A stretch of DNA of 47,942 nt from Bolinopsis microptera. Taxonomy: Eukaryota; Ctenophora; Tentaculata; Lobata; Bolinopsidae. The first letter of the stretch is position 1; every line of letters starts with the position of its first letter. A program made the position numbers and the translations under genes. The notes under the pieces were generated by a model, which saw only the letters and a program-made list of their open reading frames with translations, was not told where the DNA came from and did no database searches. The DNA lies in the NCBI RefSeq assembly GCF_026151205.1, contig NC_087073.1, forward strand, positions 11,386,636 through 11,434,577, written 5' to 3'. Of the stretch, positions 10,319 through 21,017 are shown piece after piece.

Positions 10319-11596
10319 ATGAACTCAACAGTTGACCTAGCAGATCCAGTCGAAATGAACGACGTATACAACCCCCACGTCAAAGATTATCCCAACATAA
10401 AATATCCTGACATGAAAACTCCCTTCGTCCCCCTCGACTATTCGCTAGGTTTCCTCCTACTCCTCTGTACCTTGATCGGTATCCCTGGCAACATCTTAGG
10501 AGTCTTCTACTTCACTTCAATGACCAAGAAAGATCGGGTCACGTTGCTTTACATAATAATTTGCAGCATTGACATCATCACTTCCTTCTCTCACTTGCCG
10601 GTTGCCATAGCAATGTTCAGGGGGCGGAAACCAGGACTGTTCAACAACTACCTGTTCTGTGCTCTCTGGGAGACAACGTTCACCATCCTACAGAAAATGT
10701 CAATATTCTTAGTCCTGCTTCTGAGCACCCTGAGAACAGTAGCAATAGTGAAGCCCTTCTATAAGATACGGATAAGAACAGTAATGGGAAGTGTGGCGGG
10801 ATACCTGGTGATCCTGATCCTGATCCCAGTTCTCCAGTACAAGATTCCTCCTCTGCGGGGCGAGTTCAAGTACTCCTGGGATGGGGCCTACTGTTACTAC
10901 AACTTTGAGATGAAGTTCGAGCACGCTGTGAACCTGGTCATGGTGGGACTTCCTCCCATTTTAACCTTCGTAACCCTCATGGTATCAGTTCTCAAGTTGC
11001 ATTTCTCTGCTAAAAAGTCTGTAAGTCGGAGTGTCAAGGGTGATAGAAGTCCGAGAGCCAAGGTGATTCAGATGTGGAAAGACCGAGCAAGCATAACAAT
11101 AGTGATGTTCAGCAGTCTGTTTCTGGTGTGTAACCTCCCCCTTTTTGTGAACATGATGCACAACATGACCAGTAGGTTCTTCGGGGTGAAGTATCCAGGG
11201 GTTTACTTTGGTACTCGCTTCATGTTCTGGTACTCCTGGCACATTGCCAAGATGGAGAGTGTTGTGGTAAACGCAGCTCTCAATCCAGTATTCTACTACT
11301 GCAGGATGAGACGGTTCCGGTTGTGGTGCAACATGGTTATTACCTGCAGATCCTTTAGACTAAACGACCTTCACGATAGCATGAGACCGGGATTTTCAGG
11401 GATGCAGGCTAGTAGTGATGCAGCTTATAGGCTGAGGATGGTGCGTGCTTCGAAGATGGCGAACGGGACATTTGAAAATGGACAATGTCAAACAATGTCA
11501 CAGAGTGTTGCCGACTCGAGTGGCACTGGGTGTAGTGGGCTCGTAGAGGAATTGGCTTCTTCATCTGCTGATAATTATTGTGAGACTAATTTATAA
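10319..11596 (+). CDS. class A (rhodopsin-like) GPCR, intronless
   Basis: This single-exon 425-aa protein has seven hydrophobic segments: TM1 about 41-68 with G-I-P-G-N, TM2 74-99 with S-I-D near the usual LAxxD site, TM3 112-141, TM4 153-175, TM5 203-228, TM6 257-280 and TM7 about 300-328 with N-P-V-F-Y. Cys114 at the top of TM3 and Cys192 in the second outer loop can form the class-typical disulfide. In place of D-R-Y at the end of TM3 it has L-R-T (138-140). An N-glycosylation site is at Asn2. The C-terminal tail (about 330-425) is Ser-rich. The ligand cannot be inferred, and the divergent TM3 end fits lineage-expanded receptors of early animals. It lies on the same strand inside the 11.66-kb M1 intron, so it needs its own promoter. 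ATG at 10319 starts the frame ahead of TM1. A nearby upstream ATG is out of frame. Confidence 0.88.
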   Translation: MNSTVDLADPVEMNDVYNPHVKDYPNIKYPDMKTPFVPLDYSLGFLLLLCTLIGIPGNILGVFYFTSMTKKDRVTLLYIIICSIDIITSFSHLPVAIAMFRGRKPGLFNNYLFCALWETTFTILQKMSIFLVLLLSTLRTVAIVKPFYKIRIRTVMGSVAGYLVILILIPVLQYKIPPLRGEFKYSWDGAYCYYNFEMKFEHAVNLVMVGLPPILTFVTLMVSVLKLHFSAKKSVSRSVKGDRSPRAKVIQMWKDRASITIVMFSSLFLVCNLPLFVNMMHNMTSRFFGVKYPGVYFGTRFMFWYSWHIAKMESVVVNAALNPVFYYCRMRRFRLWCNMVITCRSFRLNDLHDSMRPGFSGMQASSDAAYRLRMVRASKMANGTFENGQCQTMSQSVADSSGTGCSGLVEELASSSADNYCETNL

Positions 11597-12131
11597 TTAA
11601 ATTCATTCAAGAGATAATCAGCATCGGACTGATATGAAGAGGCTTAATAGCTTGAATAATTACTTCTGTTGTGCCCAAATTATTATCGCTATGATTACGT
11701 TAGGCTTGTTGGCTTTCTTATAGCTATGTAGACATAGACTGAGCTACATATCGCTTTCTCATATTTCAATATGTTAGATTCATCTCTAATTGGTACAGTA
11801 TCGGAATACATTGTAGTCTCTTTTAATATTATATTGTAAATTTAGTAAGTTCGTTAATTTATATTTCTTCATTTAGTTCAAAAACAAGTTAAATTCTTGC
11901 ATCAAATTCAATGAATTTTTTCCCAAATTACAATCAAAGAAAATCTCAAAGTATAATGGCCATGGTTTTAATACTACTTTATCAAATCAAAGTAAGGTTA
12001 TTGTTAACCCCTTATATAATTGCATAATTTATACCCTGCGATAAAATGTAACAAAAAGTGTCCATATCTTGATATCTTATTATTATATCATTAACATACA
12101 ATTCTTAGTGTCAAAACCCCATAGTCCGGAT
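11597..12131. other. GPCR 3' flank and left edge of the tandem duplication
   Basis: AT-rich and non-coding. From about 11725 the sequence pairs with about 20640 onward, marking the left edge of the 8-kb duplicated unit. The last bases are probably the 3' UTR of the minus-strand secreted-protein gene. Confidence 0.6.
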
Positions 12132-14363
12132 CTAGTTGAGCATGCAGAACATGAACACAGCCAGGTCGTAGTATCCTGACTCCTCCATACCATGCTTCAC
12201 CATCTTCCTCCACACTTCCCAGTGTTCTGCGCTGTCCGCGTGCACTGTCACAACTCCCTCATCGTCTACCAGCTTCTCTGCTATATCTTTCAGCAGCTGG
12301 GGTTGTAAGAGTTGTCAATAAGAAGAGCATTTTCAATAACCACATGTGTCGTTATTACAAAAAAAACTTGCAAGAGATACGATTATGTTTATACATATCT
12401 AGCTTACCTCAATATCGGAGAGATCAAAGTCAATTCCATCAAAGTCCGCTTGTAACCCCTCGCCACTTAATGTCAAGGCATATCTCATATGGTAGCGTGA
12501 TTCTATGTCGTACAGGTCAAAGTCAGCTGATCGTCTCTCTCTAGATTCGAGGTCTGAAATTATAATTTATGCCAAACCCAGCTCGCAAATGGAGTTGAAA
12601 CCTCGCCATTTTTAGCAGGGTTGTAGAAAAAGGATAGGAATAGGCTATAGCATTCTTAGAATTTTGATTTAGGCTTTAGATTTTTTATAATTAACGTCGG
12701 AAGTGAGGTAAAATAACCGTTAGAATAATGTCGTTATTTTAGAAAAGGTTTACTGCGCTGTTGCGTAGCAACGTTAAAATGCACGTGCGCGAGCAAGAAC
12801 ATCATAACTACGCGCGTTGTTATGCTGTATGCTACGTCATAATTTCAAAACTAGCTCACATTTACGCTCACGCTATGACTTATATTCATAACTTTAGTTG
12901 TGATTGGTATTTTTTGATGCGGTAAAAAGTATCGTTTTGGGAATCCGAATACTAACAACGCTGTCGCCATTGTTAAATAAATTCCATTATGTCTACTGTA
13001 TAACAGAGCTGTATGATGAAGAGAAATTAAAACATAACTGATTTTTAAAATTTCCTCGAACAAAGCTTTCGACTAGCGGGTTTCTAGTATACTATATACT
13101 GGTCCTTACATACCCTGTTATGTGGGTACGACCTTGATTACGACGAATTACTCACAATGATCTGTAAGGGTTTTGTTTCCAGAGGTAATTCCAGGGTACT
13201 TGATCTTGAAGGCCATGAGATTCAGATAGTTCAGGATATCGTTCTCTGCAACATTGGTTACACAACCACAGATATCAGACTCAGGGTCCAGTAGTCGTTT
13301 TACCAATCTGTACTGTTCGGCGGCGCTGTCCCAGACCTCAGCCATATGAAAAGCGTGGGTCAGTTTATCGAGGGTGTTGAAATTGGTAATTCCCCACCAG
13401 GTTCGATTCATGTTCCTCATCACCTGCGCAAATATTAATTGGTCAGTATGAAGGTGCTGAGAGTTTTATTTGAGCACTGAACAAATTTAATATTCAAGTA
13501 GTCGGACAATAATGCCTCATTAAGTCTCTGAAGCTAAAACGCTCAACGTATCTCCCTCGTTACTGTTCACCACACTTACCAAGTCGAATGTCTTCATGCT
13601 CTGTGTCGAGAAGTCTTCATCATACCCTGCTAACGGTGCGTTGGGTAGAATCCTCGTGTCGCTCATCAGATCAATATTTACTGAAATATCATGTATCTTA
13701 AATAATGTCGTTCACTTCACTAATTTTAATTGGGAAACCGATTCATATTAACTATAAATAGCATGCATTATAATGGTAATTGGCCACAACCGTCGTATCT
13801 ATTTGGCAAGAGAAAGATACATATCTTTATCAAAATATACGAATTACCCGTTGGGACGCCATTTTCCTCCGTAGCATCCTCCTTGAAAAAGTAACGGATG
13901 TCCTCTAGTGTCAATGAATGTATGCTATGTGCTACCATTGGGGCAAACATCTTCGATATTCCGGCCGCATCTAGGATTCTCGGGCATTCTTCAGAAGTTG
14001 AACCTGAAGTGTTATTTATCATTTTTATTGTTCACAGAAGAGAGTTTCAACTTACAGGGAATGGAATGCGTTTCATTTTCGCTCGGTCAGTGAATACTAT
14101 ACTAATAAGGATACAATGTCTTACAATATCAAAAGTAGAATGTAATGTTTTTGTGTATTAGAGCTTTAGCCACAGGTAGGTTGGTCTGTACGGAGCCCCA
14201 CAGTTTCAATTCCTTGTTTAACTAGCCGTACAGCAAGGATATCTACTGTATGATATTAACAATTAGGAGTGATAAACATCAAAAGCTTTTATAAATTATA
14301 ATGATATGTTTGATTACCTGCTCCAACAGTTCCGATTAGAAATACGAGGGCTACAAACATCAT
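12132..14363 (-). CDS. unrecognised secreted protein, 293 aa, copy 1
   Basis: Six exons in coding order: 14363-14318, 14003-13848, 13680-13580, 13423-13156, 12553-12408, 12296-12132. All splice sites are GT-AG and the phases agree (882 nt). The first exon encodes a signal peptide, M-M-F-V-A-L-V-F-L-I-G-T-V-G-A-G. The mature part holds scattered cysteines (E-E-C-P near its start and C-G-C in exon 4), an N-R-T glycosylation site, a furin-like R-E-R-R site at the start of exon 5 followed by Asp-rich sequence, and a C-terminal end with two Cys (F-C-M-L-N). I do not recognise the family, so function is unknown beyond likely secretion and possible proprotein processing. The gene is nested antisense in the M1 peptidase intron and has a second copy at 21018-40341. 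An apparent open segment at 14040-14095 is not used in the model because including it breaks the frame. Confidence 0.75.
12571..13082. mobile_element. insertion specific to copy 1, possible MITE
   Basis: Copy 2 goes directly from GAAATTATAATTTAT to the GGTCCTTACATACC region, whereas copy 1 has about 510 extra bases. The ends are weakly inverted (AAACCC-AGCT on the left, AAACCC-GCTAG on the right). No target duplication could be fixed with certainty and no gene is inside. It lies in the intron between exons 4 and 5 of the secreted-protein gene. Confidence 0.5.
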
Positions 14364-16232
14364 ATTGTTCTGGTGTTAAACGGTCAAAACTTTGTTGTTT
14401 GGGAAGATTTAAAAATACAAATTTGTTCCTACTCAATAAAACCCCAGAATACCGTGCTCTGTGGAGGAAGTGCACTGTCATTTTGTGGATGAATTGTTCG
14501 GAAAAAGGTTAAATTTATAACTTTGAGACCCGGCATTCCGGGGCAACAGAATTTCGGAAATTTATTGTATGAAACGTTGGCTTGAAATACAAGAAAAACG
14601 GATATTATATAAAAGCCTAACATGAAAAAATAGCATGATTCATGACAATTTGAGCAAAAAATAGGCCAAACATGACGGAAAAGTTCTCCTATGACTCTGA
14701 AAAGAGTCAAGAGATTTAGTTTAATTCCTCAATTACTGTGGGCAGTGGTGTTTCACTGTTAAAAGGGCTTACGGAAAATGAAAACGCGTTGCTCACAACG
14801 CGACAGTATCCTTCAAATCAGGGAAACGTGCACATTGTAATTAATGTTTCATAATTCGATTAATTAAATGAGATGATAAAATTTCCCGTGGATATTATTA
14901 CGTTCCTCAGCGAAAAATAAGTTCGGGAGAGATTTTACCACCTTAAGGTCAATAAATTTGGTTCCCAATAAATTTTCGGTCATACATCCGGATCCCGATC
15001 GCACTGTCGCGGCACTCTCGAGGCACTGTCGAGGCACTCTCGTGGCATTATGGCGGCATTCTCGTGTAATCACTATGGTGGCATTCTCGTGGCACTATGG
15101 CAGCAATATGGCGGCACTCTAGCGGCATAGTTCCAACTTTCAATCATGTTCGTTTAAAAACATAGAAAATCATTATACCTTCATTATTATCTTTGATTTT
15201 TCCATTATTTAGCTACCGATTTATTTCCGATTTCGCACATATATAGCAGCGGTTTTAAAGGTTAAATTCTAGAAGGTGTCGTTTCACATAATTTTTTTCA
15301 ATGAGTTAAACTAGATGCAGATACTGTCTGATGGGAAAAGGAAGTAAGATAATGTGAAAGCATAAAAGCAGTGGATTACACATGTAATAGTCAAAGTAGT
15401 TCAGCAGTAGGAACGGTGATGTCATTATATTAATTATTACAATGTAAGCTCAATAATATTCATGTCATATATTATGCTCTATTGAAATTGTGGTCTGCTT
15501 TAAAATTAGTCGCCGAAAAATTTAGTCTCCAAAAATTTGGTTTACAACAATTTTAATCACAATTTTGACTAAATTTATGGTAGAAATTTGTCGTTCTTAA
15601 GGTAATCTACATTTTATCTTAATTGCTAAATCCTGATAATGCCCCAACGTCCCTAATCTCAATATATATCTTCCTGATAAAAGGCACCGATTTCATAATA
15701 CTACTACTAGGATACCGTTACCGGGGTCTCTGCACGATAAGTATTACCGTATGGTGGATCTAGTTAATATGAATAAACTCTTTGTGCTTGATACATCGGT
15801 TATCTGAGAAACTTAATTTTCCATTTTTTCTGGACATAAGTACATCAAATTCTTCATTTAAAAAATGAACACCAATATTGATGTATTCTTCGAACCAACG
15901 ATAATAGCACGTCATACTAAATTGTTACAATTATAGGGCACTCAGCGACTGAGTAATAATACAACGTATGTGTATTGACTTTTCCCCCTCCCTTTTGTTG
16001 ACATTTCTACCAGACATAAAAGAGTTTGGGAAAAGCACGTACAGCTCTCCTGAACAACACATGCAGTTAGGAGAGATATTTGCTAAATAGTACCTGCAGA
16101 TCAGCTAATGAGGCAGAAATTATGTGACGGCTATTCTCTCTAAATTACCGTTTATTTTGTTGACTTGGTTCCTAAATACTTCCAAGTCTTGACTCTTGCA
16201 GATGATTACCAATTCTTGGCAATAGAACAATA
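14364..16232. other. intronic spacer in copy 1
   Basis: Positions 14364-14990 match copy 2 at about 40342-40980 and are probably the 5' flank of the secreted-protein gene. About 14996-15130 is a degenerate short tandem repeat of GGCACT(C/G)TCGTGGCATT-like words. About 15130-16040 has no counterpart in copy 2 apart from a roughly 35-bp piece at about 15690-15726, which is inverted there. No gene is supported. Confidence 0.5.
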
Positions 16233-16370
16233 AGGGGTCGTTCACATATTACTTAATCAGCCGAGGGGGGGGGGGGGGGGGGGCTTTCAAATGCTTACGG
16301 TTGATTACGGAGGGGGGGGGGGGGGGTAAAAATTGCCAAAATATTGATTACGTAATATGTGAACGACCCC
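16233..16370. mobile_element. mariner-type MITE, TA target, copy 1 only
   Basis: The terminal inverted repeats begin AGGGGTCGTTCACATATTAC and share about 25 bases. The interior holds long G runs. TA flanks both sides (16231-16232 and 16371-16372). The same position in copy 2 (about 41597) is an empty site reading GAACAATACTGTTAC, so this copy inserted after the duplication. Same family as 18878-19046. Confidence 0.85.
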
Positions 16371-16759
16371 TACTGTTACTGATTAAGACTGCAACTTGGT
16401 AATTGCGCCAGGTGCTGCTCTGCTATAACGGTGGTTTAGTCGACGGAATATTATCTTTTGTGATTAATAATCGGAGCCTTGATTTTAACCGGTCAGACTT
16501 TTATTAACTCAGTTACACTTACAGAGTAAAAAGCAAAAGTTATGCGGTCTGTTATAGCAGTACCACTGGCGCTGTGAAAAGGGGGTTAAGAAGGAGGGGG
16601 GGGGGGGGTGGGCTCTGGCAAATGATGAATTTCGATGAATGCTCAGTACAGATAAAAGTTGTAATTCATGGGTTTCTATGGAATTAGAATAATCCTACCC
16701 TAAAATAAAGTTGTAATAAAACTGTATTATTGCAAATACTCACCGTTATATTTTGTCAG

Positions 16760-17923
16760 GTAGAAGCTAATCTGTACGCTTTTGTGTACGCGACAGTAGC
16801 TATGAACTGTACCGAGAAGGAGTGGGAAGCTATTTTCCAGGAGTACACTAAGGAATCCCTGCAGAGCAAGCAAAGATATCTTATGAAGGCGTTAGCGTCC
16901 ACTTTTAATGTGGACATCGTCAAGAAACTCCTCAAATACACCATGGGTATGTTAAACCTGATAATTCTGTAATATTTCATACGTACTTGTTCAGATTTTT
17001 ATTCAGATTTTACGATAGTGTTCACATAACGAGTACTGTGCAATGAAAATAATTAGTTTACCATTGACACTAACAAAGTAACTGACTCAGATGAGAAGAT
17101 GATCAGAAGACAAGACGCCAGGATTGTTCTGATGCACATATCTATGGGAAGCTACCCGGCCAACTACGCTACCTGGGACTTTCTCAGAGAGAACTGGGCC
17201 TTCTTCTATGAAGAGTGAGTCACTGAGGAGTGTTATAACACAACCGGTACCCTACTTAATCTGTAGTATTATAACACTACACAACCTGGCCAATTTCTCT
17301 TATAGTGCCACTTTTAGTGTGACTTTTAGTGTGACTTTTAGTCAAGTTACCAAGTTACTATGGTTGCCAATGATTCTGTACGGCCCAAACTGACCTGAAC
17401 TTGTAAACATTTTCCCAATAATGATGTTAATAAGGTTTGCACACTTGCAGGTTTGGTCACACTAACTCAGGGTTCGACCTGCTCATAGAATCTGTTATCG
17501 GCCAGTTTTACAAAAAGGAAGATATAGATGAAGTTAACAAGTTCTTTGATAACAAGGACGATTTGGGCAGCATTGAGAGAGGAGTTAAAAAAGGTAACGT
17601 TCTTATTTCGTTATTCTTATAATAACTTGTAATTAATAAGTAATTAATAAAGCTGAAATGCTCATACTATTGAATATCTCCATGAACATTGAATATTTGG
17701 CTATGAATAGTGTGTTCTGTGCATGGTAATATAGTGTATTTACAACGATTACAACCCAAAATCTAAATATCTTGAGAACAATCTAAACCCGTTCAGCACT
17801 AACACAAATGCTGATTTCTAACACTCTCCAGGTCTAGAAGCAGCCTCACATCGGAGAGAGTGGTTGAAGAAACATAAAGAGCATGCTGGAGGCTGGTTAA
17901 AAGTTAACTTCCCCCGAGACTAG
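16760..17923 (+). CDS. M1 aminopeptidase (APN/ERAP-like), last four exons
   Basis: Exons 16760-16946, 17091-17214, 17451-17593 and 17832-17923 continue the M1 protein from the exon ending at 5097. Every phase matches, and the frame ends in N-F-P-R-D-stop. They encode the C-terminal HEAT-like helical domain of M1 peptidases. Family marks include N-L-Y-A-F-V-Y, the E-W-E-A-I-F-Q-E-Y segment, R-R-Q-D-A-R, a W-D-F-L-R-E-N-W motif, and the closing E-R-G-V-K-K-G-L-E-A-A pattern with a following W. In known members this domain caps the active site and limits substrate length. There is no C-terminal ER-retention signal. The intron before this block is 11.66 kb and holds two other genes and several transposons. 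A duplicated, broken set of the same four exons lies at 42271-43651. Confidence 0.9.
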
Positions 17924-18877
17924 ACTAGATATCCCGCTCTCCAAACTTTCTCTCTTCAGTCTTCACTTGTCAGCCGACAACATCCAGTTAAAACATGCCT
18001 CATCACTAAAATTGTTGACACCGGAATAATGTAATTGTGTCTGATTTGCGGGACGATTAGGGCTGTTTTCAGTAAATTATTATGTCAATTAAAAGAATTC
18101 CAAATAAGCGTGCCACGTGATCTGTTAATTAAAACATACTCAGTATATTTGAAATGGTGTTAATTTCGTTATTATGTATCAGGAGGAAAAGCGTGTAAAT
18201 TTGGACAAATTTAGTATTGTAAATTAGGATTGATTTGGAAAGCTTTCTTATAGCTGACGTATGTTATTAGTAATTTAAATTAGAAGAATAGTTCTTGATT
18301 TAATTTAGGAGTGTCCGTGTTGTATCTTCATTCACCACAAATGGTTTAACTTAATTTTGCATCCTGTTTTGTTTTAATCTTTATTTAAATTTGTGTATTA
18401 TGATGAAATATTTATTCAGCTGGCTGGAACAGCTAAGATTATTTTATCATCGTCGAACCCGCGGAGTGATTTGATTTTAGATTATGAAAGCAGATTCAAC
18501 GACTAATTTTGACAAATTTAAATTTGTTTAATTTAGATTTCTGACGGCGACGATATTAGTCGTTGCATCTCAAAGGAAGTGTTAAGCCAGAAGATTCACG
18601 AGTTTCCGCGGTTTCAGAAAGTTTTGTTTATTTTGGATCAAGATGAAATTGTATTTAATTTGTCTTGTTTAGTTTTTCTGCAGTTTATTCATTTTGTTGC
18701 ATTTCCAAATTCTTCCCGATGAAAATAAAGGAATTGTAAGTATATTCCTTATTGGATATATTTCGCAGAATCAGGAACATTTTTATTGAATTTGAGTTTA
18801 AATTAAAAGTTTTAACCGGTGCTCGAGTAAGCAGTTCACGAGTGATATTAAACACTCTACACTCTACACCCGATATA
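17924..18877. other. M1 gene 3' UTR and duplicated non-coding flank
   Basis: AT-rich sequence closely matched by about 43652-44636. A candidate polyadenylation signal AATAAA lies near 18723 (GATGAAAATAAAGGAATTG), so the last exon may extend about 800 bases past the stop. No other gene is seen. Confidence 0.5.
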
Positions 18878-19046
18878 AGGGGTCGTTCACATATTACGTA
18901 ATCACTTTTTGAAAAATTTAACCCCCTCCCCCCCTCCGTAACCAGTTTTACGCATATCTATTGTGTTAAAATTACGCTAGCGTAATCATTTGGAAACCCC
19001 CCTCCCCCTCGGCTGATTAGTGATTACGTAATATGTGAACAACTCC
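18878..19046. mobile_element. mariner-type MITE shared by both duplicate copies
   Basis: Ends GGGGTCGTTCACATATTACG and its inverted partner, with TA on both sides. The interior has C-rich runs. The paralogous copy at 44637-44805 occupies the same position, so insertion preceded the duplication. Confidence 0.85.
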
Positions 19047-19904
19047 TAATATTAAAATCAGTTCTTGAGGGGTTTAAAAACCACCGTTATGTGAGCTGAC
19101 GGCACCGGTTCAAATGGATTTATACTGCTAATCTGCTATCTCTACTACCTGTGGATCAATTCTTGCTATATTTATTTAAATTGATTTTGAATGAAATTTA
19201 TCTCTATAAAAAAATGTATATTTAAATACAAGCGAATATCATGACACATAATAAATTGTATAATTTTATGATATTATATTTTATGTTTTATGACACCAGG
19301 CTAATTAACAATTTATTTCAGCTTCAATGCTAATACAATTTAACATTCGCAATTACTATAAATAGTAATATATGGTAACTTCAAACTCGGGAGATCAAAT
19401 TGTTTTCATCACTCATAAGACGATGTTGTATAGCGAAAACTATTTCTGGTATATTATTTGTCTAATGTTTTATTAAGTTTAAGCTCTCGTGTTATATTTG
19501 TTGTTTTGGAAATTACGGGGTATCAATTTGTATTTTCTCCAATTTTCATCTAAACGCAAAGCAAGATCACTCGTTTTAATTTTATGATTAGTTCAAACTC
19601 CCTAATCGAGGAAATCAAATAATGAATGAAATTTTGAAGAAACATAATTATTAACATTGTACATATTGATATAGATGAGTAGTCCGTAGATCCTACCAGT
19701 ACAGACAGATCCGTCTAACAAAATAATTTTCCGACAGTTTTGAGTCCCACTAGGTGTCCTTTATGGCCGACCAACTTTTCCAAACTGTTCTTAAGTTGCT
19801 TTATTATATAGTTTATGTAATAAGCGCCATGAGTTGGCACAGAATTTTTCCTCCGATCGCGATTTTTGATAAATTTTGTATCAAAAGTTGTCTAAAAATG
19901 TGAA
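19047..19904. other. non-coding end of copy 1 and spacer
   Basis: To about 19745 this matches copy 2 (44806-45340 and 46892-47030). After that it is unique. No gene is seen. Confidence 0.5.
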
Positions 19905-20245
19905 TAATACAAAGGATGATGATTAATCACTATACACTCGACTGTTTCGTGACTTTTTCAACCTGTTCTCTGATCTAGCTGGCCCTGAAAGGCTATTCGA
20001 AATCATAACCCAATCCCTGACAAAATCATATGCTGAAACCCTAACGAGAAATTAGGCCAACTTCCTTATAAGGTCATATCACATGATCGAGACAGCTTTT
20101 CGCCAATATCTTGCCAGGGGAGTATTTTGACCCTATGTCATGCTTGGTTTCAACTGTCCCGTCGAGGGCCCTTTTAGAAAAATTTCAAAGATAGATTGAG
20201 TGTAAAGTGATTTAGCACGCTTGTAATATGTAATACTAATACAAA
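19905..20245. repeat. dispersed repeat, second copy inside the foldback element
   Basis: The segment from GATGATGATTAATCAC to GTGATTTAGCACGCT matches 45903-46310, which is the central part of the foldback element. It lies outside the duplicated unit here, so it is a separate dispersed copy or the remnant of one. No coding capacity. Confidence 0.65.
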
Positions 20246-20308
20246 ATTTTACCGTGCAGCAATTGTTGCTTCAAAATGCTTCACCATTCACGGCGCTTGT
20301 TGTATTAA

Positions 20309-20492
20309 CGGGTGATACTCGTAAAAATAAAATATTTGTTCCAAATCGGCGCGCGTCCTGCATGGTAGGTTATAAACCTACAAGCGCTACTTTGTAGGTT
20401 TACAACCTACCAGGACGCGCACCGAGTTGGACTCGTCGACGGTACAATATATGGAACAATATATGGAACAGATATTTTACGAGTATCACCCG
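20309..20492. mobile_element. palindromic MITE with TTAA target site
   Basis: Perfect terminal inverted repeats starting CGGGTGATACTCGTAAAA and a nearly palindromic interior (for example TGTAGGTT paired with AACCTACA). TTAA lies on both sides (20305-20308 and 20493-20496). This is the signature of piggyBac- or Kolobok-type non-autonomous elements. A partial copy lies at about 39379-39414. Confidence 0.85.
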
Positions 20493-20496
20493 TTAA

Positions 20497-20639
20497 GCGC
20501 TACTTCATACTCATAGCACTTGCCATCTTGGAGGACTTCGCCGCTTCGACGCGCCGCGCAAACTAGCAGTAGCATTTTTGCTTCGCATCGATCGTTGCTT
20601 TGCTTCGCAGAAATTTAGACGAGTAACATCCGTCAATGT
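20497..20639. other. spacer between the duplicate copies
   Basis: Short GC-richer unique sequence with CGCCGC-like words. No feature is seen. Confidence 0.4.
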
Positions 20640-21017
20640 AAACATAGACTGCGCTACATTTTTAATTAGTACAGTATCGGAATACATTGTATTTGTAGTC
20701 TCTTTTAATATTGTATTGTAAATTTAGTTATAAGTTCGTTAATTCATTATATTTCTTTAATTAGTTCAAAAACAAGTTAAATTGATGCATCAAATTCAAT
20801 GAATTTTCCCCAAATTACAATAAAATTATTGACAACCTTAGAAAATCTCATAGTATAATGGTTTTAATACTACTTTATCAAATCAAAGTAAGGTTAACCC
20901 TTATATAATTGCATAATCTATACCCTACGATAAAATGTAACAAAAAGTGTCCGTATCTTATTATTATATCATTAACATACAATTCTTAGTGTCCAGACCC
21001 CATAGTCCGGATCTAGT

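Larger units (their letters stand above)
11725..19745. repeat. tandem segmental duplication, copy 1 (about 8 kb)
   Basis: The stretch is paralogous to 20640-47030, with later insertions in both. Shared landmarks are all six exons of the secreted-protein gene, the last four M1 exons, and the mariner-type MITE at 18878 paired with 44637. The left boundary is near ATAGACTG at 11730 and the right boundary near ACAGATCCGTCT at about 19720. Copy 1 has its own insertions (12571-13082 and 16233-16370) that copy 2 lacks. Boundaries are judged by eye. Confidence 0.85.

Noticed and set aside
14040-14095. An extra exon of the secreted-protein gene (reads D-R-A-K-M-K-R-I-P-F-P)
   Set aside because: It has a good donor, but including it breaks the frame into the next exon. 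Skipping it joins exon 1 to exon 2 as a Gly codon in phase in both copies.
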